Source: Pycnococcus provasolii (Eukaryota; Chlorophyta; Pseudoscourfieldiophyceae; Pseudoscourfieldiales; Pycnococcaceae). From it: a stretch of 64,000 nucleotides of DNA. A program made the position numbers and the translations under genes. The notes beneath the pieces are model-generated. The model saw only the letters and a list, made by a program, of their open reading frames with translations, ran no database searches and was not told the DNA's origin. The DNA lies in contig OW568892.1 of assembly GCA_938743325.2 (NCBI GenBank), forward strand, positions 248,001 to 312,000, in the 5' to 3' direction. Of this stretch, positions 1 to 10,349 are shown piece by piece (position 1 is the stretch's first letter; every line of letters starts with the position of its first letter).

Positions 1-2547
1 CAGTGCGCCGGATTCCTCGAAACGACAAATACCCTCACGTCACTGCCACTCCCACGCCTCGACGATCGCAAGATGACGCGACAAAAACTTATGGACTACT
101 TCGACAACACGTGGACCATCACGGAAACGCTCTTCTTCGCACTGAAAGACGAAAGCGCATTCTACAGACCGCCGTACCACCACCTCAGACACCCGCTCAT
201 CTTCTACTACGGACACCCAGCGGCGCTCTACGTGAACAAACTGCGCGTCGCGGGAATCCTCGAGAAGCCTGTCAACGAACTGTACGAAAACATATTCGAA
301 ACTGGCGTCGACGAAATGAATTGGGATGATCTGACGAAAAATGATATGAGGTGGCCGACAATACGCGAGGTGCACGCTTACCGGTGCGAAGTGTACACGC
401 TCGTGCGCAACGCAATCCTCGAGCACCCCGCATTCGAGTGCGGCGAACCTCATGGAAGCAGCAGCTGCTGCAAGATCGAGTGGAACAGCGACGCGTGGGC
501 TCTCGTCATGGCATTCGAGCACGAACGCATACACATCGAGACGTCAAGCGTGCTGTTCAGAGAGCTTCCCATCGAACTCGTGCGCAGGCCGAAGTACTTT
601 CCACCCATGCATCCCACCGTGTTGCAGACCGAGCGAAGAACGCCGGAAACCAGCTGGACGGTCGTGCCTGCCGGCAGCGTAAAAATTGGAAAGTCGCGCG
701 ACTTTCCCAGCTTTGGGTGGGACAACGAGTACGGCGAGAGAGATGTTCACGTGCCAAGCTTCCGTGTGAGCCAGCACTATGTGAGCAACGATCACTTCCT
801 CGACTTCGTGAAGGGAGGCGGATATTCACAGCCGCAGTACTGGACGCAAGATGGGTGGAAATGGAAAACCTTTCGAAACGTCAAGTGGCCATGCTTCTGG
901 GTGCCCAACGGCCCATCCGGCCTGCACAGGTATCACATCCGCATGATCTTCGAGGTGGTTCCGTGGAATGGAAGCCTTCCCGCGATTGTCAACGCGCACG
1001 AAGCTGCGGCGTACACCAACTGGCTCAACGAGAAAGAGAATCTGCCGCTGCACGCGCTGTCCAGCTATCGCCTGCCCACCGAGTCGGAGCTCGCGCGCAT
1101 TCGCCATGCCGGTGCCGAGCAATTCGCATCGGAGATGGGCGCTTCCGAAGCTCGGAGTGTGCCACCGCTGCCCACGGACGCGCTCGTCGCGCGAGATGCC
1201 GTGATGCACCTGACGGGACAACAATTCCACAGCCGCCTCAAGCAGAACCGGAATCTCGCCTTCAGCAGCGAATGTTCGGTGGACGCGTCGCGGCCCACAA
1301 ATGCTCCAGGAGAGGGCGGCGGGCCGGTGTACGACATTCAGGGCAACGTCTGGCAGTGGTGCCTAGACTGGTTTGCGGCGCTACCCGGGTTCCGCGTGCA
1401 CAGGCTCTACGACGACTTCAGCACGCCGTGCTTCGACGGACAGCACAACTGCATTTCCGGAGGTTCGTTCGCGAGCACGGGTGACGAGGCTTCGGTGTAC
1501 GCTCGATTCCACTTCCGCCCACACTTCTACCAGCACGCTGGATTTCGCATTGCTCGCAGCGAGGCAGCTTTCGTTGACGATGCCGCAGATGTGCGTGAGA
1601 TTCCTCTAACCCACGTTAACTCGCCGCCGCCGCATGCGTCGGGATGGGATCCACGTCGCACGGCGACGAATGGAATCGGCCTGAAGCGCATGAGGCGAAG
1701 CGAGGCTGGCAGCGATGGCGAGATGTCTTGGGAAGAGGTGGCTGAATGTGATGCCGGCGTCGCGCTGCCAGCTCTACGCACAGGATATGCGAGCATGACT
1801 GAGGATCGTATGCTGCAGATGCACTACGGAACGTGCGGGCAAGCTGCTAGCGCGCTGTTAGGATCAGGCGGATCTTTCCCTCGCATTCTTGCGGAGCATG
1901 CCACAGCTGCCGCAGCGCGTGTCTGCACTGGAACCTCGCGTGCGCTTGAGGTTGGTTGCACAGTTGGTGGCGGCACATTTGCGCTTGCTAGCATGGGTGC
2001 ATTTGGTTCCGTCATTGGCGTCGATGGCGATGCGTCTTGCATTTCAACGGCACAACGCATCGCGGAAACGGGCGAGCTGAGCTTCACAGAGCGTCTCGAA
2101 GGCGAGCTCGTGGAAAGGCACGCCATCGCACTCAACGCCGACAAGTCGACACGATCGCGATGCTCGTTCCGCGTGATGGATCCTTGTGGCTTGAGTCCTG
2201 AGCTCGGCGCCTTTGACGTTGTCGTGGTGAACAATGTGCTGAGCCGCGTGGTGTCGCCGAAGAGCGTCCTTGGGCGCATGGGATCTGCGCGCGGCCTTGT
2301 TGCCGTCGGCGGCGTGTGCGTGGTTGCGGATACGTTTGACTGGCAAGATGAGCTGACGCCTCGCGACAGCTGGCTGGGTGGTCGTCGCGATGATGGGCAA
2401 AGCAGCCGCGCGAGCGTTGCCAAGATCATGTCAGATAGCGGCTTCGAGCTTGTCGATGAGTGCGAGCTTCCCATGGTGCTTCCCGTGACGTCGCGATGCG
2501 TGGAGATGCACGCGCCGTGCGTGAGCACGTGGGTGCGTCGATCTTGA
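1..2547 (+). CDS. OVOA: Ovothiol synthase OvoA, 5' end outside window
   Basis: OvoA is a non-haem iron sulfoxide synthase that joins cysteine to histidine C5 on the way to the antioxidant ovothiol; a C-terminal methyltransferase N-methylates the imidazole. The frame is open to base 1 with no stop, so the protein starts outside the window; the first ATG seen is at 73. Counting from it, an N-terminal DinB-like domain holds the iron motif HX3HXE (HERIHIE, His150, His154, Glu156). An FGE-sulfatase-like domain follows (about residues 195-500, with WDNEYGERDV and GNVWQWCLDW). The C-terminus has a Rossmann SAM site (LEVGCTVGGG, near residue 630). All three domains are in one frame without introns. 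Family assignment is strong; substrate specificity (5-position ovothiol rather than ergothioneine-type) is inferred from the fused methyltransferase. Confidence 0.93.
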   Translation, partial: QCAGFLETTNTLTSLPLPRLDDRKMTRQKLMDYFDNTWTITETLFFALKDESAFYRPPYHHLRHPLIFYYGHPAALYVNKLRVAGILEKPVNELYENIFETGVDEMNWDDLTKNDMRWPTIREVHAYRCEVYTLVRNAILEHPAFECGEPHGSSSCCKIEWNSDAWALVMAFEHERIHIETSSVLFRELPIELVRRPKYFPPMHPTVLQTERRTPETSWTVVPAGSVKIGKSRDFPSFGWDNEYGERDVHVPSFRVSQHYVSNDHFLDFVKGGGYSQPQYWTQDGWKWKTFRNVKWPCFWVPNGPSGLHRYHIRMIFEVVPWNGSLPAIVNAHEAAAYTNWLNEKENLPLHALSSYRLPTESELARIRHAGAEQFASEMGASEARSVPPLPTDALVARDAVMHLTGQQFHSRLKQNRNLAFSSECSVDASRPTNAPGEGGGPVYDIQGNVWQWCLDWFAALPGFRVHRLYDDFSTPCFDGQHNCISGGSFASTGDEASVYARFHFRPHFYQHAGFRIARSEAAFVDDAADVREIPLTHVNSPPPHASGWDPRRTATNGIGLKRMRRSEAGSDGEMSWEEVAECDAGVALPALRTGYASMTEDRMLQMHYGTCGQAASALLGSGGSFPRILAEHATAAAARVCTGTSRALEVGCTVGGGTFALASMGAFGSVIGVDGDASCISTAQRIAETGELSFTERLEGELVERHAIALNADKSTRSRCSFRVMDPCGLSPELGAFDVVVVNNVLSRVVSPKSVLGRMGSARGLVAVGGVCVVADTFDWQDELTPRDSWLGGRRDDGQSSRASVAKIMSDSGFELVDECELPMVLPVTSRCVEMHAPCVSTWVRRS

Positions 2548-2809
2548 TAAACTTATCAATTATCGTAGTAGTGGTATATCAACAAGTAAATGAGTATACT
2601 AATAGTAGTCTTACAGTAATTAACCCTCTTCATAGTAGTACAGTACGACGCGCAATGCGTCTACCATGTTATAAGCTTTTCATGACGACGGCCTCAGCGA
2701 CGAAGACGACGACGGCCTCAGCGACGACGACGACGGCGTCCGTCTTTTTTTCTTTTAAAAAAAAGAAATCTTCTTACACGTGTATCTTAGTTGTTGTTAA
2801 ATAATTAGC

Positions 2810-3512
2810 TCAGAACTCGCTCGCCTGCACCACCTGCTGCGCGCTCTCCTGGCGACGACTCTGCATCGCAAGCATCGCGACGCGGTCGAGCTCGCCCAAA
2901 ACACCCTGCACGTCGCCGTGCGGGTCGCTGCCGTTCGGATCGATGCCCACGACGACGTGATTCAACTGGCCCAAAGCACCAGGCAACGAAATGGACGCGT
3001 CAGGAGCAACCGAACCAACGCTCACGCCAACAACCAAGCACAGGCTCGGGTGCATGTTCACGCTCGCCATGATCGTCTCGTACATCTCACTCAACTCCTT
3101 CAGGCTCGAGTTTGCCTGCTCCGCGCGTATCGTGTTGTGTTGTGTCGTGTTGTTAAGGTTTGGCGTGTTAGAAACTGTCCAAGAAAAAGCTCAAAACCTG
3201 ACCACGCAAAAGACGCCCAACCGGGAGCTTCAGACGTACCTTTCTCGCGTCATAAACCAGCACGAGTCCAATGGCGTGTACTGCAAAGACGGGTGCGAGC
3301 CTGTGAAAGCTCTCGCCACCACCGGTATCCCAGAGCTGGATGGAGAGCGAGGTTCCGTTGAGGTTGCGCAGCACTTCCTGCACGCGGCAACCGGCGGTGG
3401 GCGCGTGCGTTCCGCGTCCGGGGATGGGTCCGAGGGCCTGCTCGGCGAGCGCCTTGCACAGCACCGTCTTGCCCGAGCCCGAGGGGCCGAACACCGCCAT
3501 CTTGTACACCAT
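2810..3512 (-). CDS. IFT22: IFT22/RABL5-like small GTPase, two exons
   Basis: A Rab-like subunit of the intraflagellar transport B complex. Exon 1 (3512 to 3240) starts at ATG 3512 and encodes the P-loop GPSGSGKT near the N-terminus and the switch II motif WDTGGGE. It ends in AAAG followed by a GTACGT donor at 3239. The intron runs to an AG at about 3117-3116, and exon 2 continues in phase 0 with ANSSLKELSEMYETIM down to the stop at 2810. The spliced product is about 190 residues, close to animal RABL5 (185). Exon 2 alone looks anonymous; the splice model is what makes the protein complete. The G4 NKxD motif is not evident, as in known RABL5. A telomere-type TTAGGG array lies in sense orientation about 95 bp upstream of the start. 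Confidence 0.78.
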
Positions 3513-3607
3513 GGCTGCGAATGGAGGGAACGAGCCGCGGCCGGGAGAAGGCGAGGCAGTCAGTCGCCCCAGGAAAAAAGAGAGGGAAACGGAAACTCAA
3601 ACTCTTA

Positions 3608-3628
3608 CCTAACCCTAACCCTAACCCT
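3608..3628. repeat. Telomere-type CCCTAA array
   Basis: About 3.5 units of CCCTAA on the plus strand (TTAGGG in the sense of IFT22). It lies about 95 bp upstream of the IFT22 start codon. It is far too short for a chromosome end and is flanked by unique sequence. Confidence 0.9.
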
Positions 3629-4064
3629 CCCTTTTTTTGTCGTATTCGTCGTCGGCGCGTCGGCGCACGTGCCCAAGGCCGCCGCCAGGCTCGGCGTTGA
3701 GGAGGAAGGGAGCGGAAGCCGTGCGCACAGGGCGTCCGTCAAGGACACCCGGTAGCAGCACCATCACAAATTCCGCGAGCAAGCCGCGCTCGCGCAGCAC
3801 CTAGCGCCCACGTACCACGTCTACTTCTTGGACAGCGGCCTCCGGAGGCCTCAGGAGGCCGCGCTTTTGGCGAGGCCTCCTGAGGCCTCCTGAGGCCTCC
3901 GGAGGCCTCCGGAGGGGTCTGAGGGGTCTGAGGCCTCCTGAGGCCTCCGGAGGGGTCCGGAGGGGTCCGGAGGGGTCTTGAGGCCTCCTGAGGCCTCCGG
4001 AGGGGTCGGAGCGGGGGGGGGGGGGGGGGTGTTGGTTGCCCAACTGGTGTTACACGCCACCTTC

Positions 4065-4344
4065 TTACATTTCCACGTACTCGTTATCCACAAATACTCC
4101 TTGCCCATCTTTGTTCACATTCTCCAACGGAGCCCTCTTCTCGAGTGCCTGTGTTGTAATCACATCGTATGCCTCTTCCCCAGTCATAAACGTGAATGTT
4201 GCCCCTTTGAAGTGTTTCATGACTTCTTGCTTGTCATCACCTAGCTTGTTGAACCACTCGTCGGATACCTTCCTGAGCCACCTCACATACACCATGTCAA
4301 ACGTCACTCGCTTTTCGAAATTCCCCTCTTCGGTGGCCGGTTGA
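4065..4344 (-). CDS. Coding-like fragment of unknown function inside the repeat segment
   Basis: On the minus strand about 90 codons have a mixed, non-repetitive composition resembling a real protein end (FDMVYVRWLRKVSDEWFN, then FTFMTGEEAYDVITTQ), finishing VFVDNEYVEM and a stop at 4065. Upstream the frame enters the 73-bp minisatellite. That repeat is unlikely to be original coding sequence, so the frame looks like the 3' remnant of a gene or an exon whose 5' part is elsewhere. I do not recognise the family. Confidence 0.3.
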
Positions 4345-4590
4345 GGCAGGAGCAGCAGCCAGCGATGTTCGTTGAGGATGAAGCAGCTCCTCTTCTTCGG
4401 CAGACGTGGCCGGTTGAGGCAGCAGCAGCAGCCAGCGATGTTCGTTGAGGATGAAGCAGCTCCTCTTCTTCGGCAGACGTGGCCGGTTGAGGCAGCAGCA
4501 GCAGCAGCCAGCGATGTTCCTTGAGGATGAAGCAGCTCCTCTTCTTCGGCAGACGTGGCCGGTTGAGGCAGCAACAGCAGCCAGCAGCCA
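4335..4590. repeat. 73-bp minisatellite, about 3.5 copies
   Basis: Units begin at 4335, 4408, 4481 and 4557, each starting GGCCGGTTGAGGCAGCAGCAG and containing GATGAAGCAGCTCCTCTTC. The third interval is 76 bp because of an extra CAG. Copies are nearly identical, so the expansion is recent. Confidence 0.9.
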
Positions 4591-5019
4591 GCGAAGGCGA
4601 GCGAGTTCCCTTGAGAATGAGGAGTGAAGGCGAGCTCCGTTAAGACGAGGCCGGCCCCGGCCTACTCGGACGTGTCTGTGTTGACGCGTTTCAAGTTGAG
4701 GAGGGAAAGAGGTCAACGCGAAAGGCGGCTACATGGGTCCCCATGGGCCCTCAAGGGGCCGCATGGGGCCTCGTGGGGCCGTAAACGGCCGCGTGAGGCC
4801 CCAAGAGGCCCCAAGAGGCCTCAGACCCCTCCAAGGGTCAGAGGGGATACCCGATGGAGAGGGACCCCTCAGACCCCTCTAGAGGCCTCACGCGGCCACA
4901 GACCCCTCAAGAGGCCGCGTGAGGCCTCACGCGGCCTCTTGCGGCCTCACGCGGCCTCACGCGGCTTCTGGAAGTACGCCGCGCCCGCGTGAGGCCGCTG
5001 TCGAAGAAGTAGACGCACG

Positions 5020-5428
5020 TGCGTGGCACGTGGTGGCATGTTGTGCCGAGAATGAATGGATGCTTCCACATCACCTCCTCAATGGTGAAGCTGTGCTTTT
5101 CCGCCAGCTCCGTTCGCGCCATCTTGTATGCAGGAGCGAAGAGCTTCTCGACGTGCAACAGGATTGTTGTAACAGTTGTATGCTCTCTAGCGCCGCCGCG
5201 ACGGCCTCCCGCTTGACTTACAGAATCTGAACCAAGAAGGATGGAAGAGCTAGGCGCTTGCGCAGTTGCGGCGCCTCGGCGCCCGCCCCTTGCTCGAACT
5301 GCTCCTCGAGACAAAGCAAACGTCCCGAGGGAACTTTTCTCCGACGCCATTGAAGTTTTGCGCTGGCCAACGGGACGAAAGTTCGAGTGATAAAATTCTG
5401 GTTCAATGTCCGGACCGGGATCCCGCAT
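5020..5428 (-). CDS. Unrecognised minus-strand reading frame beside the inverted repeat
   Basis: A minus-strand frame contains a protein-like stretch (LLHVEKLFAPAYKMARTE, then HSFTIEEVMWKHPFILG) ending in CVYFFDSGL at the inverted repeat. The left arm of the repeat encodes a matching HVYFLDSGL ending on the plus strand after KFREQAALAQHLAP. This suggests a repeated gene family that ends in this motif. There is no family match that I know; introns or decay are likely, so boundaries are uncertain. Confidence 0.25.
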
Positions 5429-5550
5429 GTTCCAAAAATCACATGGACAAGGGGAATGGTTCTACAGCGGATCCCCGTATTCCAACTGGGATTACCCCAC
5501 CTGCTTTTCCCCACCACAAACGCGTGTCACACGTGATCAAACAAAAATAA

Positions 5551-5744
5551 ATGTCCGCCTCATCGCACTCGGCCTATGGCCATGTGTGTCGCTCGCACAC
5601 GCGCTCCTCATCTTCAGCCTCAGCCTCCCACTCCTCTCAGGCTCAGGGTCAATATCGTCGTCATGGTCGTCGTCATCGTCGAATCAGTCCGCACACTTAT
5701 TTAAGAAGAAGTTGGGGGCATACAACAAGAAGATCCTTTGAGGT

Positions 5745-5775
<31 letters not shown>

Positions 5776-6819
5776 TCGTGCTCGTGCTTGTTATCACCTC
5801 CTTCTCCGATTTCGGTTTCGACTTCGACTTCGATGATGATGTGCCCTGATGATGGTGATGATGACGATGTTAGCGTTTGTGTGCTTACCAACAAGCTCAA
5901 CATAATGAAAGGGAGACGCCGCTTGCTCGTCGCACTTTTCACGACAACCTCGGCCACCGCAGCAGCACTCACAAGTCCCACACGGCCGTTCTCAGCCAAC
6001 GCAGCTGACTTGTCGTTGAGCGAACGCATGCGCGCGCCAAAGTCGCTCGTCAAGCCTGTCGTCGTCGGCGCGAGACCCAAGATGACGGCATTCCCAGACT
6101 GGCTCGAAGGAACGTGGCAAGTGCAAGCGAACTTTGACGGGTACGCATTCCCAAACCAGAAGCTCTTCGACATGCAAACGTTGCTTCGCGACCGAGACGT
6201 GCCTGGATTCACCAAAGCGTCTCTATGCTGGCTTGCCGACGTGGGACTGAGCCCGGCGTCGTACCAGGTGCGCTTCACCCGTGACGACAAATCTGGAAAC
6301 GTCTATGAGGATAGAAATTTTAATATCGTATCACTGCTCGACGGATATCTTGACGCATCGAACGACAAAAGTGTTGTGGAAGAGATGGAGTACTCACCTA
6401 CTGATAACGTGAATCGCGCCACACTTCGTCTACGCAGCGGTGTCGTCGGAAGCGTGGAGCGCATCGAGCTATTCACCAATAGCCGAGAGTACGAGCAGGG
6501 CAACAACGACGATTTCTACGCCGCAGAATCCTTTCGCCAAGTCAACCTTGGCTACTCCGCGCAGGGATACGGGCGTTCGGCAGTTACCAACTACGACTAC
6601 ACGTGTGTTTGGAACTATACTCGGCAGCAGGATGACGCAAACACAGCGAGCGGCTCGCTCGTCGTCGCAGCATATTTGCAAAGCAATGATGCTGAGCGCT
6701 TCACCGCTCGCGCAGGAAGCAGCGTTCCCCAAGTGAACAATCTGCTGCAGGCGTCGACGGCACCTTGCGTTGTCTACCAAACGTCGTTCAAGATGACCAA
6801 GATGGATCGCCTCAACTAA
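5551..6819 (+). CDS. Probable thylakoid-lumen protein, DUF6816-like
   Basis: The ATG at 5551 opens a 422-residue frame. The first 150 residues are Ser/Ala/Arg-rich and fit a bipartite plastid transit peptide; a second hydrophobic stretch follows an internal Met (ATG 5905, KGRRRLLVALFTT) and ends at a lumen-type site near FSANAADLS. The mature part (FPDWLEGTWQVQANFDGY, about residue 190 on) resembles the plant and cyanobacterial DUF6816 family, known from the lumen but of unknown function. The family call is tentative. Codons between 5551 and 5905 include poly-Ser/Ala and Asp runs, so the real start may be 5905 with the upstream part untranslated. Confidence 0.6.
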
Positions 6820-7277
6820 ATCCGAATGAATCAATGTAAAGTAAATGCGTACTAAGATTTTATCGGTTTGTACTGTACCTTCCTCGAACCATATTTGCAA
6901 ATTTCCGAGAAAATAAATAGGTCGAGAGAAAAAAAAAGTCCCTGTGGGATCCCGCTCTGACACAGAACTTTTTCAGTCGGCGCCATTTTTATGTTTCACT
7001 TCACTATGACTGGGTTCCAACACGTTGGGTAATTCTCCACCCGGCACGGCGGCACCAGCGAGCTTGCTTCTAACCCTTGCGTTCCCAGAATCCAGGCAGG
7101 CCAGGCCAGGGAGGGAGGAGGAAATACTGTAGGACAACGTCGGATCCCCCGGGGGAACAACAACAGCCTACCACTAGAAAGGGCTATTGGACTCCTCAGG
7201 ACCCCGTGACCCGGCCGGAAGTTGTCCAGAGGAGGATAATCCAATCCCATATCAGAAATCGCGATCGTCATCAAGTT
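6820..7277. other. Intergenic spacer
   Basis: 457 bp with no supportable gene. It holds the 3' flank of the preceding gene (AATAAATA near 6911) and a TGGGATCCCGCTC motif at 6946-6958 that recurs near 38865. The rest is the promoter or 5' leader of the next gene. Confidence 0.5.
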
Positions 7278-10211
7278 ATGGCGTCGCCGTCATCTATCTT
7301 CATCGTCTTATATTCCGTCTTCATCCGCCTCAAGCAAACGCAACGCCGGCTCGTTGCTTGTTTTTATGAATTTGGGAATGTGCAGTGGCCTCTCGTGAAA
7401 GACTCAATAAAGGCCGCATACAGAGACCCGCGAAAGGTGAGCCGGAAGTCGATGTTCGCGCTCGCGGCCGTCATCAGTTTTGCTCTGCTCGCAATCACTC
7501 TGTTATCTGAAAGTGCAAGCGCAAGCGGAAATAAGAACGCATGGCGAAAGTGGCGTGAAGCCGACGACGACACAGCAGGATTTACAGCGTTGACGGACGA
7601 AGGCGTCGGCGCGGGCGTGCGCGCGCGCGCGGCGACCAACGCGACGCGGGCGCCTAAGAAGGTCTCGAACCGTCTCGCCAGGGACCGTGCCATGCGTGCT
7701 GTGAACGCAGCAGGAGCAGCAGCCACAAGACAAAGCCATGCCAAGTGGAACTATGTCGCGTTTCGGAACAAAACGGGATCCACGGGCCTGCGTGCCGACG
7801 AGTGGGAGGTTAAGGTCGCCAACCCGTGCTCACTATTGTCGCTCACCAAAACAACGGGCGATATCGAGCTTGACGTTGCGCGCGACATGGTGAGTGCGAA
7901 AGGTGGCGAACGATACAAGCAGCTGCAGCGCGTCGCCAGGTTGATCCCAATCAAGGTTGACAACTCGAAGCCTGTCTTGAGGCACATGAGCAAACTCGAG
8001 GCGGCGCTGCTGCCCAACAGCGCCCTCGTCAATGCAACGGGCATCAGCCGGTCTTATTTTCACACCGAAACGGGTGATAGCGTGACTGAGCGTGCCTTGA
8101 CCAGCGTCGTCGCGCTTGACGTGTCCAAGCAGAGCGCTCACGCGCTGAACGTGCGCTACACCGTGCTCAGTTGGAGAGGGCGCAGCTCATTTCGGGGAAG
8201 TCCAAAGCTTTCGCTTATGCTCGTGGAGACGGCGAACCCGCAGGGCTGGTACACGCACAGTACAAGGGGCCTCAACCGGCGCATCACGGACGCCGCGACG
8301 CCGTTTCCAGACCGCGTCGCGTTCAGCGGATCAGGGTACGGCGTGTGGCTGCGGCGGCAGAAGGGGTGCATCGATGGGACCATCAAGCAGATTGGGAACG
8401 GCATGCTCCAAATAGATTCGCTCTGCCCAATCATGCACATCGTCTTCTTCGCCACCTCTACCGGCCTCGCAGATGCGTTCAACGTGCACGCGGAGCTTGT
8501 CGAGGGCCGCGCGCAGCTGGAGACAAAGTCGTGCGACGCCATTTCTGGCGCGGTGTCGAGGCAGCTGGCCGCCAAGGCGGAGCCTGCGATCGAGAATAGT
8601 TGGAAGCGCGTCTTTCGCAGCGCCGCGACAGGAAATCTGTACCATATGCTTCGGCGCAACGATTACGATTACACCAGCATGAATCGCGAGTTGCACTGGC
8701 TGTCTGAGCTTACCACAATTGAGGATGCACCAGTGCCCGAGTTCGTGGGGTCGTGCTGCAATGCGCACCATCGCGTGGGTGGCGGACTATCTGGCCCGCT
8801 GTGGGTGACGCGCATAAAGGGCATGGGCACAACGTGGTACCGTCCCAAGTGCAGCGAGCATCAGCGACTGACCGCGATTACAAAGTTCATCACGTGGCTC
8901 CGCGAGGGGTTTTCTGGCGGGCGCTTGTACTTTGCGAGCCTTAGCGAGATGCGCGGGCATGACAAGCATGAGGTGGCCTACAACGACGAGGTCATATGGA
9001 TCAACTGTGAATTGTATCTTCACGGATTCACGAATTTGCGTCTGTACGCGGGGCGCAACGCGAATGCAAAGACAGAGGCAAACTACCGAGACTCGTCAGA
9101 CCTCTTCGATGCACAGCAAGGAGATGGCGATACTGCCGCGTCGTCGCCGACGGCCACCACAAAGGCGCCGGCTGCAGCAGCTGCAACGCCTCGATCGAAT
9201 GCTGCCGCTACAAAGCGCACAACCACAAGTGGTGGACGTGTAGTGGGTGGCAATCTAGCTGGGCGTGGGAGGCGCATGCTGGCGAAGAAGAAAGGCGGGT
9301 CGGTGTTTGTTGCGCCCATCCTACCGGATGGCGAAGACTCGTCGTCGTCGTCGTCGTCGTCTATGGATGGAAATGATGTCGCTGATGGAGAGGAACTTCT
9401 CACGGCGGAGGTTGCGGAGTCGTACAAGACTGACGACGCAGCTTCTGGCTCTGAGACGGATGGCGACGAGGCTGCCTCGATGGAGGAAAGCCTTTTGAAT
9501 TCCGACATCGAAGGTGGTTCCTGGCTGAATGGCGCGGATACTTTCAATGTGGCTGCTGCGGATGTCAGCAGCGACGAGCTGTCGCATTTGTCTTCTGGAA
9601 ATGATACCGCATCGGACATGGCTGCACCGTCTCCCAAGCGATCTGCAAGACCGGTACGCCGCGAGAAGGCGGATGCTTGCCGTCTACCGGTCAACTGCAT
9701 GTGCGGCACTTGTACGCATAAGGGTGGCATGACAGCCATGGAGCCACTGCCGTGTTCGGATCGCGAGGAATCGCGGTACGCGTCTGAGCGTAGCTACCGA
9801 GCACTAGCTTTGCTTTTGCGGCATCCAGAACAGTTCCACCAAGCACTGCAAGTATTACACGGAAAGATCTTGCACAAAGCTCCGGCCCCTCCCCCTCCTC
9901 ATCGTAAGGTGGATCGCGAGGCTGATGCAGAGAAAAGGGCGGCAAGCTCGGCTGTCGGCCAAGCACTCGAGGCTATGTCGAAGCGTGAGGAGGGGAATGA
10001 AAATGAGGATGACAGCGAAGAGGAGGAGGGTGCGGAGAAGGGGGAGCACGAAGACGATTCTGGGAATGAGGAGGAGCAAGACGAGCAGGAGGAGGAGCAG
10101 CACGAGGAGGAGCCGGAGGAGAGGAGCGGCAAGAAGGATTCATCATCATCATCTTCTTCTTCTTCCCATGAAGCCTCCGATTTGGATATGCCCGACGACA
10201 TCGTTCAATAG
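7278..10211 (+). CDS. Unrecognised type II membrane protein with acidic tail
   Basis: The first ATG in frame is 7278; product about 977 residues. One transmembrane segment (FALAAVISFALLAITLL, about residues 59-76) follows a basic cytosolic stretch, suggesting a signal anchor with a large lumenal or extracellular part. The ordered region (about 130-600) has several Cys and Trp and motifs such as GLSGPLWVTRIKGMGTTWY and HEVAYNDEVIWINCELYLHG. A Ser/Asp/Glu-rich linker (680-860), a Cys-containing segment (CRLPVNCMCGTC) and a highly acidic poly-Glu/Ser tail follow. The topology would suit a Golgi enzyme or cell-surface protein, but I recognise no catalytic family and assign none. Confidence 0.8.
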   Translation: MASPSSIFIVLYSVFIRLKQTQRRLVACFYEFGNVQWPLVKDSIKAAYRDPRKVSRKSMFALAAVISFALLAITLLSESASASGNKNAWRKWREADDDTAGFTALTDEGVGAGVRARAATNATRAPKKVSNRLARDRAMRAVNAAGAAATRQSHAKWNYVAFRNKTGSTGLRADEWEVKVANPCSLLSLTKTTGDIELDVARDMVSAKGGERYKQLQRVARLIPIKVDNSKPVLRHMSKLEAALLPNSALVNATGISRSYFHTETGDSVTERALTSVVALDVSKQSAHALNVRYTVLSWRGRSSFRGSPKLSLMLVETANPQGWYTHSTRGLNRRITDAATPFPDRVAFSGSGYGVWLRRQKGCIDGTIKQIGNGMLQIDSLCPIMHIVFFATSTGLADAFNVHAELVEGRAQLETKSCDAISGAVSRQLAAKAEPAIENSWKRVFRSAATGNLYHMLRRNDYDYTSMNRELHWLSELTTIEDAPVPEFVGSCCNAHHRVGGGLSGPLWVTRIKGMGTTWYRPKCSEHQRLTAITKFITWLREGFSGGRLYFASLSEMRGHDKHEVAYNDEVIWINCELYLHGFTNLRLYAGRNANAKTEANYRDSSDLFDAQQGDGDTAASSPTATTKAPAAAAATPRSNAAATKRTTTSGGRVVGGNLAGRGRRMLAKKKGGSVFVAPILPDGEDSSSSSSSSMDGNDVADGEELLTAEVAESYKTDDAASGSETDGDEAASMEESLLNSDIEGGSWLNGADTFNVAAADVSSDELSHLSSGNDTASDMAAPSPKRSARPVRREKADACRLPVNCMCGTCTHKGGMTAMEPLPCSDREESRYASERSYRALALLLRHPEQFHQALQVLHGKILHKAPAPPPPHRKVDREADAEKRAASSAVGQALEAMSKREEGNENEDDSEEEEGAEKGEHEDDSGNEEEQDEQEEEQHEEEPEERSGKKDSSSSSSSSSHEASDLDMPDDIVQ

Positions 10212-10349
10212 ACCATTCTAATATTGGAATCACGGTTGTGATACTGAGGTAGCTACCTGGAGTGTTACCTGTGGACCAACAACCTCGTTGTAATAAAATT
10301 ATTTATGTAAAAAATCACATACTGTTGACACACGTGGTTACTGAACGTA

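Larger units (their letters stand above)
3818..5015. mobile_element. Inverted-repeat-bounded GGCCTC-rich segment, possible non-autonomous element
   Basis: A 25-bp sequence at 3818-3842 is repeated inverted at 4991-5015 with one mismatch (TTCTTGGACAG versus TTCTTCGACAG); weaker similarity continues outward for about 10 bp. Read inward from either end, the repeat encodes VYFxDSGL and then runs into imperfect GAGGCC/GGCCTC tandem repeats (3838-4010 and about 4735-4990). Inside are a 17-G run (4013-4029), a minus-strand coding-like stretch and a 73-bp minisatellite. No transposase is visible and I found no clear target-site duplication. It could be a foldback or MITE-like element, or two inverted copies of the 3' end of one gene family. 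Confidence 0.4.

Noticed and set aside
1824-2528. Minus-strand Ser/Thr-rich frame over OvoA
   Set aside because: Antisense shadow of the methyltransferase domain.
3608-3628. A true chromosome end
   Set aside because: Only about 3.5 units with genes on both sides; similar arrays are scattered across the window.
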